Both the position numbers and the translations under genes were made by a program. Source: Clusia tigrina (lineage: Eukaryota; Arthropoda; Insecta; Diptera; Clusiidae). Taken from it: 64,000 nucleotides of DNA. Shown in pieces: positions 31,344 through 42,072 of the stretch. Each line of letters opens with the position of its first letter. The first letter of the stretch is position 1. Under the pieces are notes generated by a model. The model saw nothing but the letters and a program-made list of their open reading frames with translations, did no database searches and was not told the DNA's origin. The stretch lies in the NCBI GenBank assembly GCA_920105625.2, contig OV050030.1:314513289-314577288 (forward strand). The letters run 5' to 3'.

Positions 31344-33902
31344 CTATAATTATATTATAACAATTTATGATCAAAATTATGTTTATAATAATTATTTACA
31401 TTTACATTTATATTACTATTACTAATATGTGTAGTCTGGATTTCCTAGTTCAGTAGGTCGTTTGGTCGAGTTCTCTTTAAACGGCGCATGGTGGTTTCTT
31501 CTAGATGTAGCAACTCGTTTATTTCTTCGTTATTATGCCCATGCAGTGTATCGTAGTGTTTTGTGGATATCTTTTTTATTTCTTCGTCAATTCTTGTCAT
31601 ATTTAGTTTGCGGTGTATAGCTTCATTTGTTGTGTACCAACCAGACTTTATGATAACTCTTAATATTCTAGATTGCTGTCTTTGAATTTTTTGTATGTGT
31701 GACCGCTTTGCCGTTCCCCATACTTGGAGTCCGTACGTCCAAATTGGCTTTATAGTACACTTGTATAGCAGCAACTTGTTGTTAATTGTGAGTTAAGATT
31801 GCTTACCCATTAACCAATATAGTTGCCTAAATTTTTCTTTTATTTGTTTCGTTTTTTGTTTGATGTGGTAGTGCCAATTTAGCTTTGAGTCCATGTGTAT
31901 ACCAAGGTATTTAGTTGTAGACCCTATTTTTATAACTTTATTGTTTATTTTAATAGGTATTGGGTTAAATTTTGTTTTAGTTGTAAAGATTATCTGTACA
32001 GTCTTATCTTCATTAATTTTGAAGCACTATTTATCAAACCATTCCTTAACATTCTCTGTGTATATCTGCAGATTTGCAGTCGCAGTATTTAGATTTTTGT
32101 CAGATGCTAAGAGGATTGTGTCGTCAGCAAAGGTAGCAATTGTGGTATTCAGTTCTTTTGGAAGTAGTATATCTGAGGTAAATATGACATATAGCAGTGG
32201 TCCTAAAACACTCCCTTGAGGAACTCCAGCTGTTGTAAGATGAATAGACGAACACTCTTCATTATATTTGACGTAAAAGTAACGATCACTAAGATAACTT
32301 TCAACAATCAAATAGTAGTCAAGTGGCAGCATCGTCTTCAGTTTATGCAGCAGTCCTTTATGCCATACTTTGTCAAATGCTTTTGCAACGTCTAAGAATA
32401 CAGCAACGCAGTACCGCTTATATTCTATGTCTGTTTCAATTTTGTTTGTTATACGGTGCATCTGTTGAATTGTTGAATGTAAAGTTGGATATTTTTTAAT
32501 TTGTAGTGATTTGTAAATTATACAGCCTTTGTAGTTAGCTGTGTGGTTTTCATTGCAGAGAGCGCATTTAATTTGCTGTTTCATATCGCTTTGGATATTA
32601 CATTTAATTGTGCTGTAGTTACCTGCACATTTGACACACACAGGGTCTTTAGTACAATAGTTTTTAGTGTGTCCATATTTTTGGCAATTTGTGCATTGTG
32701 GAATAGTTCTTTTTTGGTGTGGTGGTTCGAAATTTACTTTGCAGTGTAGAAGATGGGTTAAGGAATAGATGTCTTTGTTGTTATCGTTTGGTTTAAGTTC
32801 CAGAGAGAATAAAGGAAGTGGTTGTCTATTTTTTTGCAAGTTGTGAATGTTTAGTACTTCATATCCTAACTCTGCCAGTTCAGCTATAATGTCGTCTTTT
32901 TCCGTTGAGTAATGCATATTTCGTAAAATTACCTTAAGTCCACGTTGTTCTTTTGGCTTAAATGTATAATATTTGGTTTCTTTTTGCTTAAGCAATTTTA
33001 TTATGCTTGTGTAATGCACAGATTCAGTCGGCTGTATTTTGACTTCGTTTTTGTTCAGAGCTTTCATCTCGTTATTTGTATTTGGTAGCTGAATTAGAAC
33101 TTTAGTTAGTGCATTAATATTTTCTACGTTTTGTATATATATGGGTGGTGGTTTTTGAGGATGCTTTGTTATTTGTTTCTGTATGGTTGAATTTGTTTTT
33201 GCCCCACTGTTATTTTGTTCATCAGTTCTGTCATTTAGTGTTAGTAGTTCGAACCTGTTTGGTGTATTTGGAGCGATTGACTTACTCAGCCTATATTCTT
33301 TTAGTGTTGCTTGTGTCGCGCTCAGTGGTTTGTTTTTCTGTCTTTTGTTGTTGCTATTTTGATCCGTTAATTTGTTTGGCGATTGCTTTTCGCGGTTTCG
33401 CTTTCGGCTACTCTCCGCTGAAGTTTTGTTAGTGTTTCTATTATTTGAGTTTTGTACTTGCGTGTTAATTGTTGCTGTTGTAATTGGTGTTGTTGTGTCA
33501 GTAGACATGATCATTGCGCTCGAATTTTGCATTCTACTTGTCGCTGTCGCGGCTAAGGTTACAGTACAAGCGCTTTGTGTTGTTGTTGTTCTTCCTAATG
33601 TTGTGTTTGGTGGATAATGTTCCATAATAGTAGAGGGTGTCGCGCATTGGACACTCCAAGGTAGTGAAGCATTCGTAGTGGTGTCGTTTAGGAGAGCGGG
33701 AGAGCAGGACCTGGCTCTGCTCTCTGCTGCTTCGACTGGCAAATTGCCGCCGTTACCCTGTGTGGACACAAATGAGAAATATGCATTTCTATTTGTTACT
33801 GTTTTTTGCTGGTGAGTGTCAGAGACACTCATTTTAGTTATGTTGTTGTTTTTTGTTGTTTGTATTTCAATTGTGTATTTTTGTTTTCAAATTATTGTTA
33901 AA
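31344..33902 (-). mobile_element. Rearranged Jockey LINE, last copy (unit 4, array edge)
   Basis: Same LINE as in the other LTRs, with the left flank ATTCGTACA at 31335-31343. Identity with unit 3 stops at 33902, about 5 bp before the expected LINE end and the second flanking repeat. No BEL internal region follows. The next bases lead into LOA-like LINE sequence. Confidence 0.75.
32027..33832 (-). CDS. 601-codon Jockey gag/RT fusion, open (unit 4)
   Basis: Open frame nearly identical to 21828-23633, differing by substitutions such as L-G-Y-E-V for L-G-H-E-V. The three Cys/His knuckles and RT motifs A-C are in the same positions. The downstream RT thumb (31445-32026, last 109 codons open at 31445-31774) is again separated by the shared TAG. 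Confidence 0.75.
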   Translation of the reverse strand: MSVSDTHQQKTVTNRNAYFSFVSTQGNGGNLPVEAAESRARSCSPALLNDTTTNASLPWSVQCATPSTIMEHYPPNTTLGRTTTTQSACTVTLAATATSRMQNSSAMIMSTDTTTPITTATINTQVQNSNNRNTNKTSAESSRKRNREKQSPNKLTDQNSNNKRQKNKPLSATQATLKEYRLSKSIAPNTPNRFELLTLNDRTDEQNNSGAKTNSTIQKQITKHPQKPPPIYIQNVENINALTKVLIQLPNTNNEMKALNKNEVKIQPTESVHYTSIIKLLKQKETKYYTFKPKEQRGLKVILRNMHYSTEKDDIIAELAELGYEVLNIHNLQKNRQPLPLFSLELKPNDNNKDIYSLTHLLHCKVNFEPPHQKRTIPQCTNCQKYGHTKNYCTKDPVCVKCAGNYSTIKCNIQSDMKQQIKCALCNENHTANYKGCIIYKSLQIKKYPTLHSTIQQMHRITNKIETDIEYKRYCVAVFLDVAKAFDKVWHKGLLHKLKTMLPLDYYLIVESYLSDRYFYVKYNEECSSIHLTTAGVPQGSVLGPLLYVIFTSDILLPKELNTTIATFADDTILLASDKNLNTATANLQIYTENVKEWFDK

Positions 33903-35620
33903 AATATATTTAAATTATGTGTCCCAGCTTGCACTATTGTAGAAGATTCGATTGGTTTTGAAGGAAATTTTAACTCGCGATTTGGTAAAATTTCTGACCG
34001 ACCTCTGGATATGATTGACACTTTGTGCAGTGCGAATGGGCTATCGGCTAATCCTGTCAAGACTGGTATTCTCCTCTTTACCAGAAGGAGAATGCTTGAT
34101 GGACTTATTCTGCCTACACTAAAAGGAGTCACTATCCAGCTATCCAAGGAAGTCAAATATCTTGGAGTCATCCTTGATAACAAACTTCTTTGGAAAACAC
34201 ATGTCGAACTGAAGACATCCAAAGCACTGTCAGTTTTCTGGCAGTGTAAGGGTGTTTTTGGTAAGACATGGGGTCTTTCCCCTAATAAGGTCCTATGGAT
34301 CTATACAGCTATGGTAAGACCTATTATCACCTATGCATCGATGGTTTGGATGAGCAGACTCTCTCTTGTAGGGGTCAAAAAAGCTCTATCAAAACTAAAT
34401 CGTGCTGTGGCCATATGTTGTTCCGACTACTCCAGGTCCGGCACTTGATGCTCTGGTGAATCTCCCGTCTTCATCCGCGGAGAGGCCGTTAAGCCCATCT
34501 GCAGAGTGAAACATAGTGGCCACTGGTATGGGGTGTGCTCGATGTTGGACGACGGCGCAGGCACTGACATTGATTCTGCAATCCTGTCTATGCCCCCGGA
34601 CTCCATGTCGTCAACCGTCATACTAGAAAAGCGGTACAATGTGTTGCTGCCAGAGGCTCGTTCATGGCTAGATCCCGAGAACGAGCCCGGCAAACACTGC
34701 TGCCGTATTTTCACTGATGGCTCCAGGACTGAAGACGGTTCAGGTTCTGGTGTCTTCGTGGAATCTTGTGGGACCCGTCGGTTCTTTGCCCTTGGTCTGC
34801 ATGCGTCTGTGTTTCAGGCGGAGGTGTATGCGATACTTGAGGCGATGGACTTTGTTGTGGAAAACAGGTGGAAGGGCAAATCTATTTGTGTCTGCAGTGA
34901 CAGCCAAGCTGCGCTCATGGCCTTGGATAGTCGGACCACCACTTCCACGATAGCCAGGTCCTGCAAATCCAGACTAAATTGTGTTGGAAAACATAATAGT
35001 CTGACGCTGACTTGGGTCCCGGGACACGCTGGCATTGCGGGTAACGAGACCTCTGACTCTTTGGCCAGGATGGGCTCCGAGGCTGTTTTTATTGGCCCTG
35101 AGCCTGTTCTGCCACTCCCTGCCATCAAAGCCACTGCAAACAAGTGGGTTGTTTCGACCCACAGGCGAGCATGGCGGGCTGAGAGAGGCTGCGGATGGAC
35201 GAAAATTATGCTACCTGCTATCTCTGACCGATGGTCACGGTTCCTTCTATCTTTAGGTAGGAGGGACTGCAGGCTGTTGGTTGGCGTGATGACAGGGCAC
35301 TTTCTATGGGCTAGACACATGGAAAGGATTGGCATATCAGACAGTGCGCTGGGCCCAGCCTGTGGAGAAGAAGACGAGACGGCGGACCATTTTCTTTGCG
35401 TCTGCCCTGCCTTTGCTCGAATCAGGTTCGGGATTTTTGGCACTGATGTGCTGAGGAGTAACCAACTTGGCTCCTTGGCACCACAGGATCTACTTCTACT
35501 TCTTCGGAGGTCGGGTAGATTTAAAGCAGAGTAAAAGGGAACCTTAAGTGCAGTACAATGGATATATACTCTGTCTGAGTGCTGCGCTTCCTAGATTGTT
35601 CCGAAAAAAAAAACAAAAAA
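33903..35620 (+). pseudogene. LOA-like LINE 3' half: RT thumb, RNase H, C-terminal knuckle
   Basis: From about 33950 the plus strand encodes the RT connection/thumb (K-Y-L-G-V near 34160, W-I-Y-T-A-M-V-R-P near 34295). After frameshifts near 34430-34500, a 342-codon open frame (34506-35534) contains a complete-looking RNase H: F-T-D-G-S near 34712, E in A-E-V-Y-A near 34825, S-D-S-Q-A-A near 34900, and W-V-P-G-H-A-G-I-A-G-N-E near 35015-35050. A C-terminal Cys/His element (C-G-E-E...H-F-L-C-V-C-P) follows near 35360-35410. An A-rich stretch at 35604-35620 looks like the LINE tail. LINEs carrying RNase H belong to the LOA, I and R1-related clades; LOA is my best guess. Confidence 0.75.
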
Positions 35621-36595
35621 ATGGACATATATATACAGAAGCAATTTCTATTTTGTCCGTCCGTCTGTCTGTCCATCTGTGGCCACTTTTTTTTTACACT
35701 GTTAGAGTTATCTTAATGAAATTTTGCAAAAGTATAGTCTGGACAAACATACAGAACAAGATTTCTATATGGGCCGATATGGACAAAGAACACGCCTACC
35801 TCTCATATAACGAACTTTTTCCAGCTTTTTTAAAATGACTATAACTTCGGTCGAACTAATGGAATCGTGACGCAATTTGACAGTTATGGAGTTGTGGGTC
35901 CTACTAAGCACTATGCAAAAGTTGGGCGGTACATATTAACAGCCACGCCTACTATTTACAAATATTTATAATCTGATAGATTTGTGGGCGAAATTTTGCG
36001 GGAAGGAACTTGTGGACATTATAAAGCTATCTGCAACAAATGGGGTTGATTAGGGAAAACACACGCCCACTTTTGATATAAGGAACTTTCGGGTCTAAAA
36101 TTAAAATTAGCCTACCTATGCTCGTATTGATGCGATCGGAATAAAAATTGGTAGAAATATACATAGGGTCCATAAATGTGTGTGCGCAGAATATGAAGAT
36201 CACCATACAAAGCCCATAATTAGCCAAAAATCATTACTAGGTTCCTATTAAAGATTTATGAACGAAATTTCACACGAAGGTTGCAGGTACCAATATTAAA
36301 CACCACACAAAAAATGGGCGTGCTATTTTTACAGCCACGCCCACTATTGACATATTATTATTATAACTTACGACCTATACAATATTTTGGACGAAATTTT
36401 ATATTATTAGTTACACTACAAAGCCAGATACAAGGAAATGGGGTCCGTATAATCAATTCAAGGTACCCTACCGAAAATTACCGCAAATATGCTCCTAATG
36501 ATGATTCATGAAGAAAACATCCCCATTGTTGAGCTCGCACGCACAAGGAAAGGTAAAGCGTATTTCGAAGTCGGTCTAACCCGACTTCACACTTC
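35621..36595. repeat. Unclassified ~1-kb repeat with ~386-bp internal period
   Basis: No coding sequence is evident. It begins with a C/T-rich stretch (cgtccgtctgtctgtcc near 35660). Diverged blocks recur about 386 bp apart: GGGCGGTACATATTAACAGC near 35925 and GGGCGTGCTATTTTTACAGC near 36315, each followed by CACGCC and ACTATT. The right end has a perfect 8-bp hairpin (GAAGTCGG 36567-36574, loop 36575-36580, CCGACTTC 36581-36588). This could be a non-autonomous DNA element (a Helitron-like 3' hairpin is one option) or a satellite-like repeat; the class is not decided. Confidence 0.5.
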
Positions 36596-36599
36596 TGTA

Positions 36600-39163
36600 C
36601 TCGTTATTGTTTTGTGTGGCAGCTGCGACAATTATTTGGTCATTCATTTCATTTGTAAATGTTTTTTTGGAAGTGATCTATTAATAATTTTGCTTTGTTT
36701 AAACGAGTTCTTGCCCACTTGTTTTCTGGAGATTTGAGTGGAGGTTGATATAAAACTGTATTGATGGTTTTTTTTGTTGCTTTCCACAACGAGTAGTTGT
36801 TACTCCTTGTGGATCATAAATTCGTTAAGTACTTTTCTAGTTTCTCATTTGTGTCACGTTTTAACAGTTCTTTTAAATCTCTAGTTACTTGGTTTAATCT
36901 CTTTTTATCTCCTGGAGACCGTGAGTGGTTTGCCATTGTCTTCTGAGTTTCCTCTTTTTTCTGATGCTTTCTTTGATTATTAGGGAAATTTTGTACTCGT
37001 TGTTTATGATTTTTGTTGCTGGTGTAGAACTAGTTGGAGCGTAAATAATATTATAATTTAAGTATACTACTACACTGTCAATTTCTTCATCGTTTTTCAA
37101 TGAGATGTTTATGTCAAGTCTTTGTTCCAGCATTGTGCGAAGAAGATTCCAATCTCTCATTTTATTATAAATATTGGTTGGTCTATAGTATATTAGGGCA
37201 GTGCTTTGATATATCAATACAACCGGAGAATGGTCAGATGAGAGTTGGAAGTTTGATTGAATAGTCAGATGATCTTACCTAATGCGAAGTCTATTAGATC
37301 AGGTCTCTTTCCTATATCACTCGGCAAGTAGGTAAGTTCTCCAGTGCTTACGAAGTTGCTTTTACTTTCTTTTATTGCGTCAGAAAGTTGTCTCCCTTTT
37401 ACATTTGTAATTCCTGACCCCAAGTTATATTTTTTGCGCGCTAAAGTCACCTCCCGCAATATATTGGCTTCCAAGAGTTTTAAGATAATCCAGATATAAA
37501 AGTTTGTGTTTTAGTGTTTTGGAGTGCAGTAAACTGCAGATATTATAAGTTGTCCATATGTGACCTTCGATTGTTACTGTAGTAGCCTGCAGGTTGTCTT
37601 TCTTATAAATATCCTTTTCAATGCACTTTATTTAATTTTTTATTAATTTTGCCAAACCACCGCAAGCTCTTTTGTCAGGATGATTTGTATGGTAAATTGA
37701 GTAGTTTGGTATTTTTATAAAGCTTTTTCTGTGAAATGCGTCTCAGCTATTAACAGAATGTTAACTTGGTTAGAGTGAATAAAAGTTTCAAGTCCATTAG
37801 TATTCCAGAGAGCTATTTTCAAATTAGTTGTCTTGTCCATTCAATTTAGAGATCAGCATAGTGATAATGTTCATCATCGTACACATTTGTAAGATTAATT
37901 GTTTCATTATGTTCTTTAGTTCAGATATGTGGAGTGTTATTTAGATTACTGGCTGTTAATTGTGCAAACGTCAAGTTAGGTGAAGTGACGCTGTGTTTAG
38001 CTGGCTCTTCGTTTTGGTTTTGTTGAAACGTTGTAGGTTGCTGCTGTTCAGAATCTGCTGCAGTAATTTTTTTTTCCTCAGTGATGGGAAACGTTTAATT
38101 TTAAGGGTTTTATATACCAACCAAATTGTAGTTTGCAGTGTGTTTTTCGCTGCATAATGCACATTTTATAGAATTGTCACTTTTTTGTACAATTGGACAA
38201 TTACTAGTTTTATGATTTCCAACACACTTATCATAAACTTGGTTTTTAATGCAGAAGTTTATGGTATGGCCATGTTTTTAACAGTTCGTACATTGAGGCA
38301 AAGATCTTTTTTGGTAACTCAAAACCTAACTTACAGTGCAGTAAGTGGGATATGGAGTATATTTCTTTATTGTTTGTTTTATTTCTTAACTCTAGTGAAA
38401 AAAGAGGTAAAGGTGTTTGAGTGCTGGAGTGCAATTTTTTGTGAATGTTCATAACTTCATGTCCCAATTCAGCAAGTTCTTTGATAATTTCATCCTTATC
38501 AGTCGATTACTTTAAATCCCCATTGATATTTAAATTTAAAATTGTAATATTGAATATTATTTTCATTTAATAATTTAATGATAGCTGTGTCTGTGTAGTT
38601 CGTTCGATTCCACTAGTTGGATTTTTATTTCGTTCTTTTGAAGAATTTTTGATCCACTGTCATTTGAGAGAGAGAGAGAGTGTTTCAAACATGTTTGAAG
38701 CTTCGCTTCAGGCTTTTTTGACATAGGAGGAACGCCTAGCCAGTACGATGCTATAGTTTTTTTGCTTTGTGCTTTGCGTTTTAGTTTTTTTTTGCCTCTT
38801 GCCGGTGTTTGGTACTTGGACAGTTTTTTCGGGTGATTGCTGTGGACATTTTTCACTATTAGCCTGTACTGCTTCGCAAAGAGGAGTTAATATGTGCATC
38901 ACTGGAGAGAACGGACACAATATAGATGTTGTAGTTGTTTCGTTAGCATTTGTTGAATAATGTGTTGAATATGTTACCTTAGTATTTGTTGGAGTTGTGC
39001 ATTGCTCGCTCCATGAGAGAGGTGTTGTTGCCATGACACCTGCTGCATGCGAGTTCTCTACATTAGGTTTGGATAGAGCTGCAGTTATGCGTGGATTTAT
39101 AATATCGGCAAGTAAGTGGCGCCTCTTTTGTGATGGAGAGCGCTTCACCAACATTGACGACAC
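36600..39163 (-). pseudogene. Decayed Jockey-type LINE: ORF1 plus endonuclease region
   Basis: Minus-strand fragments line up in LINE order. The ORF1 N-terminus at 38708-39163 shares a W-S-x-Q-C-x-T-P motif with the array LINE. ORF1 middle is at 38575-38856 and 38246-38467 (L-P-L-F-S-L-E-L). Endonuclease C-terminal pieces are at 37265-37474 (S-T-G-E-L-T-Y-L-P-S-D and P-D-L-I-D-F) and 36894-37217. The endonuclease-RT linker continues to about 36600 with many stops. It is a relative, not a copy, of the array LINE and retains the endonuclease region that one lacks. The RT is absent, cut off at the repeat to its left. Confidence 0.7.
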
Positions 39164-39189
39164 TGCACTATTTGAATTTATTTTCTTTA

Positions 39190-39660
39190 CCTCAACTCAT
39201 CCAGAAACAACTAAACAGGAAATTAGCGACTTTTCTTCTAAAAATCAGCAGAAACGATCTGAGACTACAGTTAGGTGTAATCACTGGGCACAATACATGT
39301 GGTCAACATATGGCCACATTGGGTATCATCAATGATCCGGCTTGCCAATCATGTGTTGAGATGTACGAGACTACTGAGCACTTCCTCTGTAGTTGTCCAG
39401 CATTCGCAAGAAGAAGATTTAAGATGTTGGGAGGTGATGTATTAAGTATGGATGAGTCATACACTTCCTCTTCCAGATATATTTAGATTCATAAACTAAG
39501 CAAGGAATTTCAATTCCTAATTCCCACTCCTGAGGGCTTTCCTATCTCTCTACTCTTTCTGGCGCATCTATATAGGGTAAACTAGAATGGTTCATGTGAC
39601 TGATTGCTCTAGTTAATTCCAGGCCACCACATATCTATCTATCTATCTATCTACCCTAAA
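39190..39660 (+). pseudogene. LOA-like LINE C-terminal fragment and 3' UTR
   Basis: The frame 39130-39486 contains, from about 39215, the same C-terminal layout as the LINE at 35250-35450: L-G-V-I-T-G-H, then C-x-x-C and H-F-L-C-S-C-P-A-F-A-R-R-R-F. Only the last ~90 codons of the protein survive. About 170 bp of untranslated sequence follow and end in a TCTA microsatellite. The upstream part of the element is missing, consistent with 5' truncation or with loss at the Jockey junction near 39170. Confidence 0.65.
39632..39653. repeat. (TCTA)n microsatellite
   Basis: About five tandem TCTA units mark the 3' end of the LOA-like fragment just before Gypsy copy A. Simple-repeat tails are common on LINEs of the I/LOA/R1 group. 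Confidence 0.75.
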
Positions 39661-39662
39661 AG

Positions 39663-42072
39663 GTTAATTATTTTCTACGCGGTATTGTTTTTTAACAAAT
39701 TATGAAATGTGCACAAAATTAGTTCAAATCGATATTTGATTCAAAAAAACTTAACACTTTATGCAATTGATTTTTTTTACGAAAATGGCACCACAGAAAA
39801 ATCTATCCAATCAAATAAAAATTACATACCTATATAAATATTAATATATAGAAAGCAATACGAATCATGAACGAATCACCACACAAAGCAAATAAAGAGA
39901 AAAAGAAAAATCAGTCACATTGCAAGAAGCCAAAGGCAATATAATTCAAAGGATCAATGATGAGAGAATCAATGTTGTCTACAGCAGTGTTATTCTAATT
40001 AACTCAGCGCCAAAGTTACGTCGCTCTCTCGTTGTGTGTGTGCAATGAAATTCTTAGTGTAGCAAAGAGTGCCTTTGCCTGAAAGAGATTAAGAAGCACT
40101 TCTCTCTCTTCAAAATGCTCGCTTAGAACAAACCAACAACAAAAACTTTGCTAAAAATGCTAAATTAAAAACCTTTTTGCACATCTAAAAGCAATTATTT
40201 TCAAAAAAGGGAAACCATCGGCAAAAACAACAGCAAAATTATTTTCAAAATTTGATCCAGTAGTTCTTTCTAAAACCGAAACCTTTGTATCGAGACAAAT
40301 TACGCCGATTAATACTAAGATTTACGAGTAGGATACACAAATACTTTACACAGTCTGTTAGCTGTTTGCAGTTGAAAAGCATGAAAAGTTGAAAGTTGCC
40401 CAAATTTCAACGGCAAACGCGTTCACTTTTCACTCTAAAAGCGTTAACTTTTTGCCATCAGAAAGCGTGGTATGGAGTTTAGCCTAAAAGCTGCTTTATG
40501 AGTTTGAATATCTATTCTATAAAAACCGCGATATGCTATCATGCACAAGTGTGGCAGATAACTAAATAATAACTATTAACGGTAGACCTTTATACCAAAA
40601 TCTATAGATACCCTCAAGATCATGAGAAACTCATAACAGAACAAATAAAGGATTATGATTAATGATTAATGAAAACAATTCAACCAATAATATTTAAATT
40701 TGGATTGTGGAGAAGCAATTAGACACTTCCGAAAATACATAATTCTTATTGATTATAGGAAATTAAATGAGTTTACAGTCGACGATAAATAACCAATCAA
40801 ATCGCGCGCTGCGTCCAATATTCGGTCGACATACTCGCCCAGTAGAGTCGGTAATTCGAGCAACCATGCATCGGTTTCGCACCATGTTTACTCTAGTGGA
40901 TAATGTGCATCCTCAGAGACGGTTTGCAGTGCGCACCGAAGACGCTATTGCTGCTGTGGGGCAGAGTATCGAAGAAGACCCGAATGAGTCCATCCGCCAT
41001 CGCAAGCAACAATTGGAGCTGTGCCCATCTACTTTATGGAAGATTTTGCGAAAGGATCTTGGTTTGCGGGCTTACAAAATCCAACTCGTGCAATAATTGA
41101 AGCCGTACGACCATCAAGCGCGTCGCACGTTCGGTGAATGGGCCCAAAACGAGATGGCCAGCGATCCCGATTTTCACAAGAAAATTTTGTTCAGCGATGA
41201 AGCTCACTTTTAGTTGAATGGGTACGTTAGTATTCGAACCTTCCATGGAAGAACATCCAATCAATCTGAAAGCAATATTTCGAACTCTAAAAAGAGCTAA
41301 ATTAAAAATACAAAGTGACAAATGCGGCTTCCTGCAGAAGGAAACGTAATTTTCAGGACATACATTCACAACAAAATGGATTAAGCCAAAAGAAACAGTC
41401 ATTCAAAATCGAAAACTACCAAATACTACAAAGAAAATAAAATCCTTTTTGGAATGACGGGATTTTACAGAAAGTTTGTAAAAAATTACGTGAAAATACC
41501 GAATTACATGACTCAATACTTAAAAAAGAATCAACCAATTAATGAATAGGGTCCTGATTTCATAACCTCCTTTGAAAAGTTTAAAGACATAGTAACAAAT
41601 TCACCCATATTCCGTTCTACCAAATTCACGAAAAAAAGGAGTTTCTCGCGATAGTATGGGCAGTGAAATAGTTTCTACCATATGTCTTTGGTAGGAAATT
41701 TGTTATCGAAAGTGACCACCAATCATATAATTGACTAATGATAAAATATTCAGGGAAGGATATAAGCTCATGACTCCAAAGATGGCTGGTAAATCGGGGC
41801 GAATACGATTTTTCTATTGAATATATAAAAGGGAAAACAAACAATGGGCCATATTCGGCAAAAATCTCCTATGTTACGTAAAGTTTTTAAAAAAACTGAA
41901 GCAGATTTGGGTTCATAACAGATCTGTTAAAGTTGGTATTCCGCAAACGCTTTTTCTCCAAATCTGTTACGGAGCTGTCAATCGATGTTCGGACTTGTTA
42001 TGATTTCAAAAGTAAATAAAATGGAACAAAGAACTTTGTAATTTTTTTATATGTTTTTTTCGTTTTCCTCTT
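39663..42072 (+). pseudogene. Gypsy remnant, copy A (17.6/297-like pol)
   Basis: The leader-like 5' part (39663-40345) is noncoding as read. RT pieces follow: I-D-Y-R-K-L-N-E-F near 40750; the Q-S-D-K-C-type motif and L-G-H-like region at 41290-41365; G-F-Y-R-K-F-V near 41460. RNase H pieces follow at about 41640-41860 (A-I-V-W-A-V-like, S-D-H, G-E-Y-D-F-S-I-E-Y-I-K-G-K-T). These motifs are those of the 17.6/297 group of Ty3/Gypsy. Stops and frameshifts are frequent, and integrase and gag are missing. It is paralogous to 46790-47951 plus 56672-57035. Confidence 0.7.
40785..41228 (+). pseudogene. Tc1/mariner-superfamily transposase fragment inside Gypsy copy A
   Basis: An open frame to 41096 carries helix-turn-helix-like sequence (R-T-E-D-A-I-A-A-V near residue 55; T-L-W-K-I-L-R-K-D-L-G-L), a DNA-binding layout of mariner-like transposases. 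After a TAA the frame continues with W-A-Q-N-E-M and F-S-D-E-A-H-F, which holds the first catalytic Asp of the DDE/D domain. It stops abruptly near 41228, where Gypsy RT resumes. Only about the first half of a transposase is present, and terminal inverted repeats were not found. Confidence 0.7.

Larger units (their letters stand above)
1..33902 (-). repeat. Head-to-tail array of a BEL/Pao LTR retrotransposon
   Basis: The same sequence recurs with starts at 1, 10425, 20824 and 31023, giving unit lengths of about 10424, 10399 and 10199 bp. A fourth unit stops at 33902. Each unit is one LTR (carrying a LINE insertion) followed on the minus strand by gag, protease, RT, RNase H, integrase and an envelope-like gene. 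Adjacent units share a single LTR. Units differ by scattered substitutions and a few indels: a 27-bp deletion in unit 2, and a 224-bp and a 2-bp deletion in unit 3. The array enters from the left edge of the window, so its true length is unknown. Repeat periodicity is seen directly; the family assignment comes from protein motifs. Confidence 0.95.

Noticed and set aside
1..33902. CRISPR array, satellite DNA or bacterial tandem genes as explanation of the periodicity
   Set aside because: The unit is a 10-kb retrotransposon with PBS, PPT and LTRs; there are no short spacers or bacterial features.
33816..33950. Start of the 210-codon plus frame reaching into the array LINE
   Set aside because: Only the part after about 33950 matches LINE RT. 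The upstream codons are antisense to the Jockey 5' end and arise by chance at the junction.
34814..35443. 209-codon minus frame opposite the LOA RNase H
   Set aside because: It mirrors the real plus-strand RNase H frame and has no recognisable motif.
39663..40345. Repeated leader of Gypsy copies A and B as a pair of LTRs of one element spanning 39663-47475
   Set aside because: The intervening DNA is a LOA LINE and other debris, and each leader is followed by its own RT fragment. They are two separate copies and not LTRs of a single insertion.
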